Shown piece after piece: positions 50,801 through 59,398 of a DNA stretch of 64,000 nt (position 1 is its first letter; each line of letters starts with the position of its first letter). Source of the stretch: Cellulomonas hominis (GTDB taxonomy: Bacteria; Actinomycetota; Actinomycetes; Actinomycetales; Cellulomonadaceae). The stretch lies in the NCBI RefSeq assembly GCF_014201095.1, contig NZ_JACHDN010000001.1, positions 4,278,001 to 4,342,000 of the forward strand, given 5' to 3'. The translations under genes were made by a program, and so were the position numbers. The notes under the pieces were generated by a model, which searched no databases, was not told the DNA's origin, and was given only the letters and a program-made list of their open reading frames with translations.

Positions 50801-51199
50801 GTCCGCCCAGGTCATCGCGATCGCCGACCACGTGTCCTGCCCGTCGCCGCGCAGCACCCGCTGCCGGGTGCCGTCCTCGGTCCGCGACTCGTCGAGCTTG
50901 CCGCGCGCGTAGGACAGGATGTTCCGCTGGTCCTTGCCGCGAGGGCGGCCCACGACGCCGCCGTTCGACGCCCCGTTGAACGGCGTCGTGTGCGGCATCA
51001 GCAGTGCGATGTACGCGTCCATCAGCGTGGACTTGCCCGAGCCCGAGCCGCCCGACAGCAGCGTCGCCGTCGGCGCCAGGCGGACGCGGTGGTGGCCGTC
51101 GTAGCCGCCCCAGTTCACGAGCTGGAGCTCCCGCGCGACCCACTGCTGGCCCGTCGAGGCCTGCGGGATCAGCCCGAACAGCGTGTCGACCATGGTCAT
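47828..51199 (-). CDS. jetC: JetC/MksB-like SMC ATPase of a Wadjet-type complex
   Basis: 1123 aa. Walker [10 protein letters not shown] at residues 50-58; long coiled coils fill the middle, with a globular portion around 480-620. The ABC signature is seen as [11 protein letters not shown], followed by Walker [13 protein letters not shown]. This is the ATPase motor of MksBEF/JetABC complexes, which extrude DNA loops and, in complete systems, hand small circular DNA to the JetD nuclease. ATG 51199 overlaps the jetB stop (ATGA). No JetD follows; the next gene is convergent and unrelated. Confidence 0.93.
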   Translation of the reverse strand: MTMVDTLFGLIPQASTGQQWVARELQLVNWGGYDGHHRVRLAPTATLLSGGSGSGKSTLMDAYIALLMPHTTPFNGASNGGVVGRPRGKDQRNILSYARGKLDESRTEDGTRQRVLRGDGQDTWSAIAMTWADQAGRELTAVRAWYVPGAARTLEDVTAVRATRDGGFDLRELEPAAGDRFGRAALTAAGLTPFDTDREFTARLHATLGIGATGDGAKAVALLGRIQAGQQITTVDALYKAMVLEEPSTFATADAVVEQFDKLSGTREQMITARQQVKALEPIRAHRAAIEEAAERLRVIASVGGFDEGTSPAALWRHERRLGLLRAVEADLQHRDEGARRESDELAARIAAARSELDGVKETLWVSGGDRLARAQRELRAAEEKRDRVAARRGRLDRVLEEALGVGIASAADFAELTERARTALADAGAKKAAQERLGEAMAARKEARAELAELQAERAAAEKQQGAIPTDLLRARAALAEAAGLSLEELPFVAELIEVRTEHEPWREAFNLALGGFATLLLIDSARLGAFRKAIDGVRLGRRLRYEGVPTGQRSDVALDPRTLPGRLELRNGPFSGWLRGELASRHAYVCVDTPGELSQHAKALTRTGQVSEGLRGAHGGQGRANVLGFTNARRLAHLDGQVERVQHLLALAERGVEEAAARLDEQDGERRGYEALVEVTWDDVDLAAADAERARWAQVIEDVTSGSPEVVRLQRRADELSLDVQALTESVGRTKGETERLGAGWSAISDEVDVAQQALDEAQDAGTTAAPEQRAYLERLLGGPGTEPGAAERPADALGAFDATVARAADLLRADRQAAQDVVTGSREALRRTFETFVERWPDPNLGTDPDGAYGDYERILTALETNGLHELEAEWRKSLLRLSGNDLADLHHALSRSVREIKERIQPVNEILADLPFADDDHRLRIDARDTQSTVVARFRKELRDLREVLATDATDAERERRYLRMVKVIDRIRRTAPDFADLVDVRRHVRLSAEKIDLDGHHVALYDHIGEKSGGESQELVAFIVGAALRYQLGDAGAARPRYAPVFLDEALIKADARFTGRAVGAWRGLGFQLVIGAPNDKFSALEPHVDLKYVVLKDAAGRSRTKPLAGLPEGTPEA

Positions 51200-52002
51200 C
51201 GGGCGTCGTCCTCCTGGTCGGCGGTCTGGTCGGCGGAGCGGTCGGCGGTCTGGTCGGCGGTCATGTCGTCGGGCGCGTCGGCGACGGACGCGTCGTCGGC
51301 GTCGGCGGACGCGTCGGTCGGGCCGTCGTGCTCGGCGGCCGCCGGTCCCGCGGCCGTCTGCTCGCGGAGCCAACCGCGCAGCTCGGCGAGCCGCTCGTTG
51401 CTCAGCACCACCTCGACCAGCGGCGTCACCCGGAAGCGCCCCTCGGACTCCTCCTCGACCACGCCCTCCTTGGCCAGCCGGGCCACCGCCGTGCGGATCT
51501 CGCGCTGCCGGGACGCGACGTTCGTGTCGTCGGGGTCGAAGTACGTCAGCGCGGTCTGCTCGATCTCCTCGACGTCCACGCGCGCCGAGCTCTCCCCCGC
51601 CCCCCGCTCGCGCTGGAAGATCGTCCGCAGGTGCACCAGCACCAGGGTCTCCGCCCGGGTGTACGGCTCGTCGCGCAGCAGCACCGGGACGTCCAGCTCC
51701 GTCGAGCGGACCTGGCGCTTGTAGGCGATGCCGCGGTCGTGGTCGACGACGAGGTGCACGAACAGGTCGTGCAGCCGCGACTCGACGACCTGCTGGTTCT
51801 CCAGCAGCGTGCGCCACTGCGCGGGGTTGCGCTCCGCCAGCAGGAACCGTCGCTGGAGCAGCCGGACCAGCACCCGGCGCACCTCGGCGTCGAGCGTCCC
51901 GGCGTCCCCGGGGAACAGCTCCGCCGGGTCCTCCTCCATCGGGACCGGAGGGATGAACGCCTCGTCGCCCTCGGCGGGCGCGTCCGTCCACGTGTCAGTC
52001 AT
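51196..52002 (-). CDS. jetB: JetB/MksE-like DUF4194 protein
   Basis: 268 aa. Winged-helix DUF4194 protein with [43 protein letters not shown] sequence, then [15 protein letters not shown]. It is the KITE-like subunit that bridges kleisin and SMC. The last 45 residues are a low-complexity Asp/Ala/Thr/Gln tail encoded by 12-bp DNA repeats. ATG 52002 overlaps the end of jetA by 8 bp. Confidence 0.92.
   Translation of the reverse strand: MTDTWTDAPAEGDEAFIPPVPMEEDPAELFPGDAGTLDAEVRRVLVRLLQRRFLLAERNPAQWRTLLENQQVVESRLHDLFVHLVVDHDRGIAYKRQVRSTELDVPVLLRDEPYTRAETLVLVHLRTIFQRERGAGESSARVDVEEIEQTALTYFDPDDTNVASRQREIRTAVARLAKEGVVEEESEGRFRVTPLVEVVLSNERLAELRGWLREQTAAGPAAAEHDGPTDASADADDASVADAPDDMTADQTADRSADQTADQEDDAR
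51217..51264. repeat. 12-bp tandem repeat in the 3' end of jetB
   Basis: Four copies of GTCGGCGGTCTG, two exact. It encodes the repetitive Ala-Asp-Gln-Thr-like tail and could vary in copy number without shifting the frame. Confidence 0.8.
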
Positions 52003-53467
52003 CGCCCTCGTCCCTCATCCGTGTCGTCACGCCGCCGAACGCGAACCGGCGGCGGCTCCCGTCCGGCCGCACCGCCTCGACGTACGCGACCGCGTCGGTC
52101 TCCGTCATGCCCTGCGTGTGCGCGATCTCCAGCATCCCCAGCAGGTCCACCGGCCGGCGCAGCGCCTCGGGCGCGGCGTTGAACGCCGCCGCCACGTCCA
52201 CGTCCGCGTCGGCCCACCCGGTCAGGTGCGCGCGCAGGTCCGCGTAGTGCGGGCCGCCCCACGCCCGCGCCTCCGCGTACGACGCGTCCGGGTCGCCGTC
52301 GTCGTCCCACACGCTCAGCGGCGCCGGCGCCTGCGGCGGCCGCAGGTCGCCCGCGGTCTGGCGCAGGTTCTCCACCTCCGCGACCGGCAGCCGGCGCAGC
52401 GGGTCGACGGCCTGCCCGCGCCGCGCGTCCGGCAGCCACTCCTGCAGCCCCGTCATCACGTCGCGCAGCAGCTCGTCCACCTCGCGGTCCCGCAGCGGGT
52501 CGTGGTTCCGGACCTGCGCAGTGATGACGTACGACGCCTCGCGCTGCGCCGTGAACACCTGGTCGAGGCCCTGCTCGATCCGCCGCCCGATCTCCCGGAG
52601 CTCCGCCCGCTGCTGCGCCGGCAGCAGGCGGGTGAACCGGTGCCGCAGCACCGTGTCGAGCTGCGCGGAGAGCTGGTCCAGCCGCTGCGGGTCGCCGATC
52701 AGGCGCAGCGCCCCGGAGAACGCCCGGCCCTCGACCGTGGACTCCATGACGTGCTCGCCGCGCTCCAGGTACTCCCGCAGCACCTCGCCGGTCGGCCGCT
52801 CGTCCTGGCGCAGCGCCGTCACCACGTCCCGCTGCATCGCCTTGATCGACTCGGCCACCCGCGCGAAGTCGGCGGGCAGCTCGCGGACCAGGTGCAGGAC
52901 GTTCTCCGCCTCCTCCAGCAGCTGCTCGTCGCCCACCGGGTCCACCGTCCCCGTGCGCTCGATCCGCTCCGCCTCGGCGCGCAGCCGGGCGATCTCGCCC
53001 TCGATGCGGGCCAGGCGCACCAGCACGTCGGGGTCGGCGTCCAGCGCGAGCCGCTCCACCGCCTCCAGCAGGGTGCGCACCCGGGACTGGGAGACCCGCG
53101 CCCGCGACCCGCCCGCGCGCCCGGCGACCTCCAGCGCCCCGACCGCGTGGGCGGAGAGCGTGTAGACCTCGACGTCCTCCTCCAGAACCCGCCGCACCAG
53201 CCACCCGGCGTCCGCCCACTGCCGGCACAGGTCACGCGCCGATCCCACCGGCAGCTCGTCGCCGTAGCCCGCCGAACGGAGCTGGTCGAGGGCGTCGCCG
53301 ACCTCCGTGTGCGCGTCAGCCACCGGGACCTGGGGGCGCTCCGGGGTGAACACGAGCGAGAGCAGAGAGACCACGAGGGGGGCGTGCCGCTTGTGCAGGA
53401 GGTCCAGCATCGGGTTCTGGAAGGCCCGGACGGCGCCCTGGTACGCCCCTTCGGCTCGCGTGATCAT
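51995..53467 (-). CDS. jetA: JetA/MksF-like DUF3375 protein
   Basis: 490 aa. DUF3375 kleisin-like subunit: helical N-terminus ([25 protein letters not shown]), a central coiled coil ([20 protein letters not shown]) and a C-terminal winged-helix segment ([25 protein letters not shown]). It is the first gene of jetA-jetB-jetC, all overlapping and so translationally coupled. A TACGCT box lies 8 nt before ATG 53467. Confidence 0.92.
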   Translation of the reverse strand: MITRAEGAYQGAVRAFQNPMLDLLHKRHAPLVVSLLSLVFTPERPQVPVADAHTEVGDALDQLRSAGYGDELPVGSARDLCRQWADAGWLVRRVLEEDVEVYTLSAHAVGALEVAGRAGGSRARVSQSRVRTLLEAVERLALDADPDVLVRLARIEGEIARLRAEAERIERTGTVDPVGDEQLLEEAENVLHLVRELPADFARVAESIKAMQRDVVTALRQDERPTGEVLREYLERGEHVMESTVEGRAFSGALRLIGDPQRLDQLSAQLDTVLRHRFTRLLPAQQRAELREIGRRIEQGLDQVFTAQREASYVITAQVRNHDPLRDREVDELLRDVMTGLQEWLPDARRGQAVDPLRRLPVAEVENLRQTAGDLRPPQAPAPLSVWDDDGDPDASYAEARAWGGPHYADLRAHLTGWADADVDVAAAFNAAPEALRRPVDLLGMLEIAHTQGMTETDAVAYVEAVRPDGSRRRFAFGGVTTRMRDEGDD

Positions 53468-53475
53468 CGCGGGAC

Positions 53476-53481
53476 AGCGTA
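53476..53481 (-). promoter_or_regulatory. -10 box of the jetABC operon
   Basis: TACGCT on the minus strand, 8 nt before ATG 53467; the transcript is nearly leaderless. Confidence 0.5.
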
Positions 53482-53568
53482 GGTGAGGACGGAGGCGGGG
53501 CGTGACGAACGCGCCACGACGCCCGTCCTGCACCCCCTGGGAGCCACCTGCGAGGCACCTGTGCCACG

Positions 53569-54819
53569 GTGGCCCGGCCCGTCGCTCCGGAACCAGGGGG
53601 ATCCGTCATCTCCGACCGCAGCCGCTTCCAGCTGTCCACCGACCCCGACCTCGACACCCAGGCCCGCGCCACGCTCGGGCGGGCGCAGAGCGGGGCCGCC
53701 GACGCGGGCGAGGTGATCGCCACCGCTGCGTCGGTGCACGGCAAGGACCACGCCGCGTGGTTCGCCGCCTGGCGCGCGCTCGGCGACCGGCTCGCCGGGC
53801 AGGCGGACGCCTCCGCGGCCGCGGGCCACCCGGTGAGCGCGGCGTCGGCGTACCTGCGGGCGGCCACCGCGTACGGGGTGGCCGTCGACGCGGTCGCCAC
53901 GCTGCCGTCCGACGAGGACCTGCTGCCGACGTTCCGCGCGCACCGCGCGGCCTGGGAGCGCTGGGTCGACACGGTGGACCTCGACATCGACCGCGTCGAC
54001 ATCCCGTACGAGGGCACCACGCTGCCGGCGTGGGTGCTGCACGCCCCGGGCGCCACCGGGCCGCGGCCGACGCTGGTCGCCGTCAACGGCAGCGACGGGG
54101 CGCTCACCTCCCTGTGGTCGGACTGCGGGGCGGCGGCGCTGCGCCGCGGCTACCACGTCGTCCTGTTCGACGGGCCCGGGCAGCAGTCGATGCTGTTCGA
54201 GCGCGGCGTGCCGTTCCGCCCGGACTGGGAGGCGGTGCTGACCCCGGTGCTCGACGCCGTGACGGCCCGGCCGGAGGTGGACGCCGGCCGCATCGCCGTC
54301 TACGGCCTCAGCCAGGGCGGCTACTGGGTGCCGCGCGCCCTCGCGTTCGAGCACCGGCCGGCGGCGGCCGTGGCCGACCCGGGAGTGGTCGAGGTGGCGA
54401 CCATCTGGGAGCACCCGGTGCCGTCGAGCCTGCTGCACCTGCTCGGGAAGGGCGACGACCACGCCTTCGACCGCGACATGGCCCTCGGGATGCGGCTGTC
54501 CAAGGGCGCGGCGAGCACGTGGCGGTTCCGCGCGCGCCCGTACGGCACCGAGGGCTACGCCGCGACGATCCGCGCGGTGCGCGCGTACGACGCGACCGAC
54601 GTCGCCGCGAAGATCACGACGCCGCTGCTCATCACCGACCCCGAGCACGAGCAGTTCTGGCCCGGGCAGTCGCGCCGGCTCGCTGACCTCGCCCCGGAGG
54701 TGGCGACCCTGGTGCCGTTCACCGCCGCGGAGGGCGCCGACGGGCACTGCGAACCGCTGGGCCGTGCGGTCACCGAGGAGCGGGTGTTCGACTGGCTGGA
54801 CGAGCGGCTCGGGGTGTGA
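53569..54819 (+). CDS. Alpha/beta hydrolase
   Basis: About 416 aa from GTG 53569. The N-terminal 120 residues are a helical cap, then the hydrolase core with LVAVNGSDG, nucleophile elbow GLSQGGYW, an acid in LLITDPEHEQFW and a His in GADGHCEP. It resembles esterases/aminopeptidases of the dihydropseudooxynicotine-hydrolase type. The start is uncertain: GTG 53569 has no good ribosome binding site, while AGGGGG sits 7 nt before an ATC codon at 53608 where the conserved sequence SDRSRFQLS begins. It is divergent from jetABC, about 100 bp apart. Confidence 0.82.
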   Translation: MARPVAPEPGGSVISDRSRFQLSTDPDLDTQARATLGRAQSGAADAGEVIATAASVHGKDHAAWFAAWRALGDRLAGQADASAAAGHPVSAASAYLRAATAYGVAVDAVATLPSDEDLLPTFRAHRAAWERWVDTVDLDIDRVDIPYEGTTLPAWVLHAPGATGPRPTLVAVNGSDGALTSLWSDCGAAALRRGYHVVLFDGPGQQSMLFERGVPFRPDWEAVLTPVLDAVTARPEVDAGRIAVYGLSQGGYWVPRALAFEHRPAAAVADPGVVEVATIWEHPVPSSLLHLLGKGDDHAFDRDMALGMRLSKGAASTWRFRARPYGTEGYAATIRAVRAYDATDVAAKITTPLLITDPEHEQFWPGQSRRLADLAPEVATLVPFTAAEGADGHCEPLGRAVTEERVFDWLDERLGV

Positions 54820-54866
54820 CGCACCGCCGGGCCCTTCGGCCCTCGCCGCGCCGCGAGACCCGCGCG

Positions 54867-54872
54867 TAGCGT
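54867..54872 (+). promoter_or_regulatory. -10 box of leaderless PLDc_N gene
   Basis: TAGCGT, 6 nt before ATG 54879. Confidence 0.5.
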
Positions 54873-54878
54873 CGGCCC

Positions 54879-55103
54879 ATGGGACACACGCACGCACGCT
54901 GGTCGGAGCTGAGCACGTCGCGCAAGGTCGGCACCGTCGTCGTCGGCCTCGCCCAGGTCACGCTGACGGCGGTCGCCTACCGCGACCTGGCCCGCCGCCC
55001 GGCCGAGGAGGTCAACGGCCCGAAGGTCGCCTGGGGCCTGGCGATCCTCGTGAACTGGGTGGGGCCGATCACGTACCTGGCGAAGGGCCGTCGCACCACC
55101 TGA
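54879..55103 (+). CDS. Small PLDc_N-domain membrane protein
   Basis: 74 aa. Two hydrophobic helices (VGTVVVGLAQVTLTAVAY and VAWGLAILVNWVGPITYLA) with the PLDc_N pattern K-x-x-W-x-L-x-I ... GP-x-x-Y. Function unknown. TAGCGT lies 6 nt before ATG 54879. Confidence 0.85.
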   Translation: MGHTHARWSELSTSRKVGTVVVGLAQVTLTAVAYRDLARRPAEEVNGPKVAWGLAILVNWVGPITYLAKGRRTT

Positions 55104-55290
55104 GGCGCGCGAGCCGGACCGCCGCGGCCGTGCCGCCGTCCCCGGAAGGTGATCTCGCCGACGGGGACGCCGGTGGCGCGCGCGAGGTCCGCGCCCTCGA
55201 CCGCCGAGAGGTGCACCGCCCGCCCGGGGTGTGGTCCTGTGCGCCCGGGACGTGCCGCGCGTCCACGAGCGCGAACCGGAGCACCGAGCA
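55104..55290 (-). other. Possible gene remnant with frameshift
   Basis: On the minus strand two adjacent frames look protein-like: LRFALVDARHVPGAQDHTPG, then after a one-base shift within the GGGCGGGCGG run, AVHLSAVEGADLARATGVPV. Both have GC-rich third positions. No family is recognised. It may be a decayed small gene or chance. Confidence 0.2.
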
Positions 55291-55330
55291 CGACGAAGGC
55301 CCCGATCCGGCGGGATCGGGGCCTTCGTCG
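55291..55330. terminator. 18-bp perfect terminator hairpin
   Basis: CGACGAAGGCCCCGATCC pairs exactly with GGATCGGGGCCTTCGTCG around GGCG. It is the strongest hairpin in the window and lies 16 bp beyond the 3' end of the tRNA-Leu gene, which it should terminate. Confidence 0.9.
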
Positions 55331-55346
55331 TCGCTGTCTCAACGAG

Positions 55347-55430
55347 TGTCCGGAGGGGGACTTGAACCCCCACGCCCTATACGGGCACTAGCACCTCAAG
55401 CTAGCGCGTCTGCCATTCCGCCACCCGGAC
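55347..55430 (-). tRNA. tRNA-Leu (anticodon GAG)
   Basis: 84 nt including the discriminator base, minus strand. The acceptor stem pairs GTCCGGG with TCCGGAC, the anticodon stem GCTAGC/GCTAGT frames TTGAGGT (anticodon GAG, reading CUC), and the T arm reads GGGGGTTCAAGTCCCCC. A long variable arm (GTGCCCGTATAGGGCGT) confirms a class II tRNA. CCA is not encoded. A strong terminator follows. Confidence 0.97.
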
Positions 55431-55607
55431 AGGGTGTCTCCCGACCGATCACATGAGCGCATTCCTACGCCCCGACGACCCGTCAGGTGCGGCAGAAAAC
55501 ATAGCACGGAGTGGCGCCCGGGCACGCATCCGCAGGTGGGGGCAGACTGGCGGGTGCCCCGCCGGGTCCGTCGCGGCGGGTGACTGACCAGCGGAGGTGG
55601 TGCGCGC

Positions 55608-56813
55608 GTGGCTGACGTCGGTGGCGGTCGGGGTGGCGGCTCGACGGGTCCGGCGGCGCGCCGCGTCGCGGGCCAGCGGCGGGGCGGCGCGGGGACGGCC
55701 GCCGACGACGGGGTGCCCCGGTGGCTGCGGACCTCGGCGGGCATCACGTGGCGGCTGCTCGTGCTGCTCGCGGGCATCGGCGTGGTGTTCTACGGCACCG
55801 CCCAGGTGCAGCTCCTCTTCGTGGCGGTGTTCATCGCGTTCGTGTTCACGGCGGTGCTGCGCCCGGTCGTCGAGTTCTACGCGCGGGGCATGCCGCGGCC
55901 GCTGGCGACCGCGCTCGGGCTCCTCACCGGGTTCCTCGTCCTGGCCGGCATGGTGTTCTACGTCGGCTACTCCGTGGCGAACCAGTGGCAGGACCTCTCG
56001 CGGCAGTTCAGCGACGGCATCGACCAGATCGTCGACTTCCTCGAGCACGGACCGCTGCCCGTGTCGATCACGAACGAGCAGATCGCCGAGTGGATCGACA
56101 CCGGGCGCGAGTGGGTCCAGCAGCACGCCGGCGAGCTCGCGAGCCAGGCGGCCGCGTCCGCCGGCTCGGTCGTCGAGGTGTTCACCGCGCTGGCGCTCGC
56201 GGTGTTCTGCGCGATCTTCTTCCTGGCCCGTGGGCAGGAGATGTGGACCTGGTTCGTCAACCAGCTCCCCGCGACGGTGCGGGACTCCTGGAAGACAGCG
56301 GGCGGCGCCGGCTGGTACACGTTCAGCGGATACACCCGGGGCACCGTCATCATCGCGGTGACCGACGGGTTCCTCGCGTTCGTCCTGCTGTCGATCATCG
56401 GGGTGCCGCTCGCCGCTCCCCTGGCGGTCCTCGTGCTGATCGGCGCGTTCATCCCCCTGATCGGCGCCCCGGCGGCGATGGTCGTCGCCATGATCGTCGC
56501 GCTCGCGGCGAACGGCCCGATCCAGGCGGCCGTCGTCGGCATCGGGATCGCGCTGATCGGGCAGTTCGAGGGGCACGTCCTCCAGCCGCTGGTCATGGGC
56601 AAGCAGGTGTCGCTGCACCCGGTGGTCGTGGCGCTCGCGGTCGCCGGCGGGACGCTGACCGCGGGCATCCTCGGCGCGGTCATCGCGGTGCCGCTGGTGT
56701 CCGTCGTGTGGGCGATCTGGTCGCGGTTCCACCAGCCCGACCCGCCCATGGAGGTCGAGGAGGCCGTCGAGGAGGTCGAGCCGGTCCCGGACGACGGCAC
56801 CGCGCTGCAGTAG
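55608..56813 (+). CDS. AI-2E family transporter (YdiK/PerM-like)
   Basis: 401 aa. Disordered Gly/Arg-rich N-terminus, then about eight membrane helices typical of the AI-2E exporter family, with FIAFVFTAVLRPVVEF early and GAFIPLIGAPAAMVVA and GHVLQPLVMGKQVSLHPVVV late. The family includes possible autoinducer exporters and Na+/H+ antiporters, so the substrate is open. GGAGG lies about 10 nt before GTG 55608. The last codons overlap the start of the structured leader of the next gene. Confidence 0.9.
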   Translation: MADVGGGRGGGSTGPAARRVAGQRRGGAGTAADDGVPRWLRTSAGITWRLLVLLAGIGVVFYGTAQVQLLFVAVFIAFVFTAVLRPVVEFYARGMPRPLATALGLLTGFLVLAGMVFYVGYSVANQWQDLSRQFSDGIDQIVDFLEHGPLPVSITNEQIAEWIDTGREWVQQHAGELASQAAASAGSVVEVFTALALAVFCAIFFLARGQEMWTWFVNQLPATVRDSWKTAGGAGWYTFSGYTRGTVIIAVTDGFLAFVLLSIIGVPLAAPLAVLVLIGAFIPLIGAPAAMVVAMIVALAANGPIQAAVVGIGIALIGQFEGHVLQPLVMGKQVSLHPVVVALAVAGGTLTAGILGAVIAVPLVSVVWAIWSRFHQPDPPMEVEEAVEEVEPVPDDGTALQ

Positions 56814-56952
56814 CTACCCGTCCGGGCGAGCCGGGAACCACCGGGGCCGGACGTCCGTTGGAGGGCCGACCGTGCCGGGCGACCTGGAGAGAGATGGACG
56901 GCTGCAGTAGGTACCCCCTGGACCGCGACGAGACCGCGACAGGGGGTGAGGC
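56804..56952 (+). ncRNA. Candidate structured leader RNA upstream of the CNNM gene pair
   Basis: About 140 nt between the AI-2E family gene and the first CNNM gene. CTACCCGTCC (56814-56823) can pair with GGACGG (56896-56901) and GTAG (56907-56910). GCTGCAGTAG occurs twice (56804 and 56901). A terminal hairpin ACCCCCTG/CAGGGGGT (56913-56920 with 56940-56947) ties up the GGGGGTGAGG ribosome binding site 5 nt before the start codon. The layout suggests ligand- or ion-controlled translation. It does not match the M-box or other riboswitch signatures I know. Confidence 0.4.
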
Positions 56953-58365
56953 GTGATGTGGGTGCTGTCGTTGCTGCTCGGCCTGCTGGTCGTGCTGGCG
57001 ATCACGGCCGCGACGGGCTACTTCGTCGCCCAGGAGTTCGCGTACATGGCCGTCGACCGGTCGCGGCTGAACGCCCGCGCGGCCGACGGGGACGCCGGCG
57101 CCCGCCGGGCCCTGGCGGTGACGCGCCGGACGTCGTTCATGCTGTCCGGCGCGCAGCTCGGCATCACCGTGACGGGCCTGCTCGTCGGGTACGTGGCCGA
57201 GCCGCTGATCGGTGAGTCGCTCGGCGAGGCCCTCGGCGGCGTCGGGGTGCCCACCGGGGTCGGGATCGCGGTCGGCACGGTGCTCGCGCTGCTGCTGTCG
57301 ACGCTCATCCAGATGCTGTTCGGCGAGCTCTTCCCGAAGAACCTCGCCATCGCCCGGCCGGAGCCGGTGGCCGTCGCCCTCGCGGCGTCGACCAACCTCT
57401 ACCTGCGGGTGCTCGGCTGGCTGATCCGGGTGTTCGACTCGGCGTCGAACGCGCTGCTGCGGCTGCTGCGGATCGAGCCGGTGCACGACGTCGAGCACTC
57501 GGCGACCGCCCGGGACCTCGAGCACATCGTCGCGGAGTCCGCGCAGAGCGGCGACCTGCCGCGCGAGCTGTCGATGCTGCTGGACCGGATCCTCGACTTC
57601 CCCGAGCAGGACGTCGAGCACGCGATGATCCCCCGGTCCCGGGTCGACGTCGTCCGCGCCGGGGACACCGTCGCGGACGTGCGCGCCCGGATGGCCGCCG
57701 GGCACTCCCGGTACCCCGTGCTGGGCGGCGGCTCCGGCGAGGAGGTGGTGGGCGTCGTGCACCTGCAGGACGTGCTCGCGGCCGACGGCCGGGACGCCGC
57801 CCCCGTCGAGGCCCTGATGCGGCCCGCCGAGCTGGTGCCGACCTCGATGAGCCTGCCGGACGCCCTGCGCCGGCTGGCCGTCGGGCGCAACCAGCTCGCG
57901 TGCGTGCTGGACGAGTACGGCGGCCTCGCCGGCGTGCTGACGTTCGAGGACCTCGCCGAGGAGCTCGTCGGCGAGATCACCGACGAGCACGACGCCGCGG
58001 TCGAGGCCGCGCTCGTGCTGGACGACGGCGCCTGGACGATGGCGGGCGACGTGCACCTGGACGAGGTGGAGCGCGCGATCGGCCGGGACCTGCCGCGCGG
58101 GGACCACGAGACCATCGGCGGCCTGGCGATCGCCGCGCACGGGGCGCTGCCGCCGGCCGGCGCGAGCGTCGTCGTGCTGCTGCCCGACGACCCCGGGGAG
58201 CTCGCGCACGCCGGCGAGCCCGACCCCGTGTGGCTGCGCATCGACGTGCTCGAGGTCGAGCGGCACGTCCCCGCCCTGGTGCGGGTCACCGTGCCCGCCG
58301 ACCCGCCGCCCACCGAGGACGAGCGCACCGCCGCCGTCGCCCGCGACCAGGAGGAGGACCGATGA
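56953..58365 (+). CDS. CNNM/CorC-type (hemolysin-family) membrane protein
   Basis: 470 aa. The N-terminal CNNM (DUF21) membrane domain has GYFVAQEFAYMAVDRSRL and GAQLGITVTGLLVGYVAEP and spans about residues 1-170. Two CBS domains follow (AMIPRSRVDVVRAGDTVADVR, QLACVLDEYGGLAGVLTFEDLAEELVGEI), then a CorC_HlyC transporter-associated domain. Bacterial members export or regulate Mg2+ or Co2+. GTG 56953 follows GGGGGTGAGG, which is in a hairpin. The gene overlaps the next CNNM gene by 4 bp. Confidence 0.93.
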   Translation: MMWVLSLLLGLLVVLAITAATGYFVAQEFAYMAVDRSRLNARAADGDAGARRALAVTRRTSFMLSGAQLGITVTGLLVGYVAEPLIGESLGEALGGVGVPTGVGIAVGTVLALLLSTLIQMLFGELFPKNLAIARPEPVAVALAASTNLYLRVLGWLIRVFDSASNALLRLLRIEPVHDVEHSATARDLEHIVAESAQSGDLPRELSMLLDRILDFPEQDVEHAMIPRSRVDVVRAGDTVADVRARMAAGHSRYPVLGGGSGEEVVGVVHLQDVLAADGRDAAPVEALMRPAELVPTSMSLPDALRRLAVGRNQLACVLDEYGGLAGVLTFEDLAEELVGEITDEHDAAVEAALVLDDGAWTMAGDVHLDEVERAIGRDLPRGDHETIGGLAIAAHGALPPAGASVVVLLPDDPGELAHAGEPDPVWLRIDVLEVERHVPALVRVTVPADPPPTEDERTAAVARDQEEDR

Positions 58366-59372
58366 GCGACCCCGTCGTGGTCATCGCCGTCACCGTCGCG
58401 CTGATCGCGCTCAGCGCCTTCTTCGTGGCCGTCGAGTTCGCGGCGCTCGCCGCCAAGCGGTACCGGCTGGAGGAGGCCGCCCCGCGCAGCCGCTCCGCCC
58501 GGGCCGCGCTGCGGTCGTCGACCGAGCTCACCGTCCTGCTGGCCGGGTCCCAGCTCGGCATCACCGCCTGCACCCTGGCGCTCGGTGCCGTCACGAAGCC
58601 TGCGGTGCACCACTGGCTGACGCCGCTGTTCGAGAGCTGGGGCGTCGCGCTGTGGCTCGCGGACGCCGCCGGCTTCGTGCTCGCGCTGGTGATCGTCACG
58701 TTCCTGCACCTCGTCGTCGGCGAGATGGCCCCGAAGTCCTGGGCGATCGCGCACCCCGAGACGTCGGCGATCCTGCTGGCCACGCCCATGCGGGCGTTCA
58801 TGTGGCTCACCCGGCCCGTGCTGCGCGTGCTGAACGAGGCCGCGAACTGGTGCCTGCGCCGCGTCGGTGTCGAGCCCGCGGACCAGGTCGCCACCGGGCA
58901 GAACCCCGACGACCTGCGGCACCTCGTCGAGCACTCCGCGAACGTCGGGGCACTGGACGCCGCGTACTCCGCCCAGATCTCCGGAGCGCTGGAGCTGCAG
59001 ACGACGACCGTGCGGGACCTCGTCGCCGGCGGCGCGGTCACCGCGGTGCCCGCCGACGCGACCGTCTCCGCCGTGCGCGCCGCGTCCCGGGCGTCCGGGC
59101 ACCTGCGGGTGCTCGTGGGCAGCGGGGACCGGCTCGACGGGGTCACGCACGTGCGGGACACCCTCGCGCACCCGGCGGACGCCCCGGTGGCCCCGCTCGT
59201 GCGGCCGGTGCTGCGGCTGTCGGCGGACACCCCCGTGGCGGCGGCGCTGGCGCAGATGCGCGAGCAGCGGCAGCACCTCGCGGTCGTGCACGACGACGGC
59301 GGCCGGGTGGTCGGCGTGGTGACACTGGCGGATGTCCTCGCGCGCCTGTTCCCGGTGGCGGCGGCGGGGTAG
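58362..59372 (+). CDS. Second CNNM/CBS (hemolysin-family) membrane protein
   Basis: 336 aa, a shorter paralogue of the preceding protein. The DUF21 part has FFVAVEFAALAAKRYRLEE, GSQLGITACTLALGAVTKPAV and VVGEMAPKSWAIAHPE, followed by two CBS modules, the last with LAVVHDDGGRVVGVVTLADVLARLF. The CorC_HlyC domain is absent. ATGA overlap with the first gene shows the pair is made together and may form a heteromer. In this GC-rich group the two commonly occur in tandem. Confidence 0.93.
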   Translation: MSDPVVVIAVTVALIALSAFFVAVEFAALAAKRYRLEEAAPRSRSARAALRSSTELTVLLAGSQLGITACTLALGAVTKPAVHHWLTPLFESWGVALWLADAAGFVLALVIVTFLHLVVGEMAPKSWAIAHPETSAILLATPMRAFMWLTRPVLRVLNEAANWCLRRVGVEPADQVATGQNPDDLRHLVEHSANVGALDAAYSAQISGALELQTTTVRDLVAGGAVTAVPADATVSAVRAASRASGHLRVLVGSGDRLDGVTHVRDTLAHPADAPVAPLVRPVLRLSADTPVAAALAQMREQRQHLAVVHDDGGRVVGVVTLADVLARLFPVAAAG

Positions 59373-59382
59373 GGCCGGGCCC

Positions 59383-59398
59383 GACCCCGTTCGGGGTC
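59383..59398. terminator. Short hairpin between convergent genes
   Basis: GACCCC-GTTC-GGGGTC between the second CNNM gene and the GNAT gene, just preceded by GGGCCGGGCCC. The right arm includes the GNAT stop codon. Confidence 0.5.

Noticed and set aside
53569..54819. JetD-equivalent partner of jetABC
   Set aside because: The protein is a clear alpha/beta hydrolase with GLSQGG; it has no Toprim or DUF2220 features and is transcribed divergently.
55347..55430. Integrated element at the tRNA-Leu gene
   Set aside because: No integrase and no repeat of the tRNA 3' end were found nearby; the flanks look like ordinary chromosome.
56814..56952. M-box magnesium riboswitch
   Set aside because: The conserved M-box blocks (for example GTTAGGTGAGGCTCC and the GACGCC-AATGGGTCAACAG segment) are missing, so only an unassigned structured leader is claimed.
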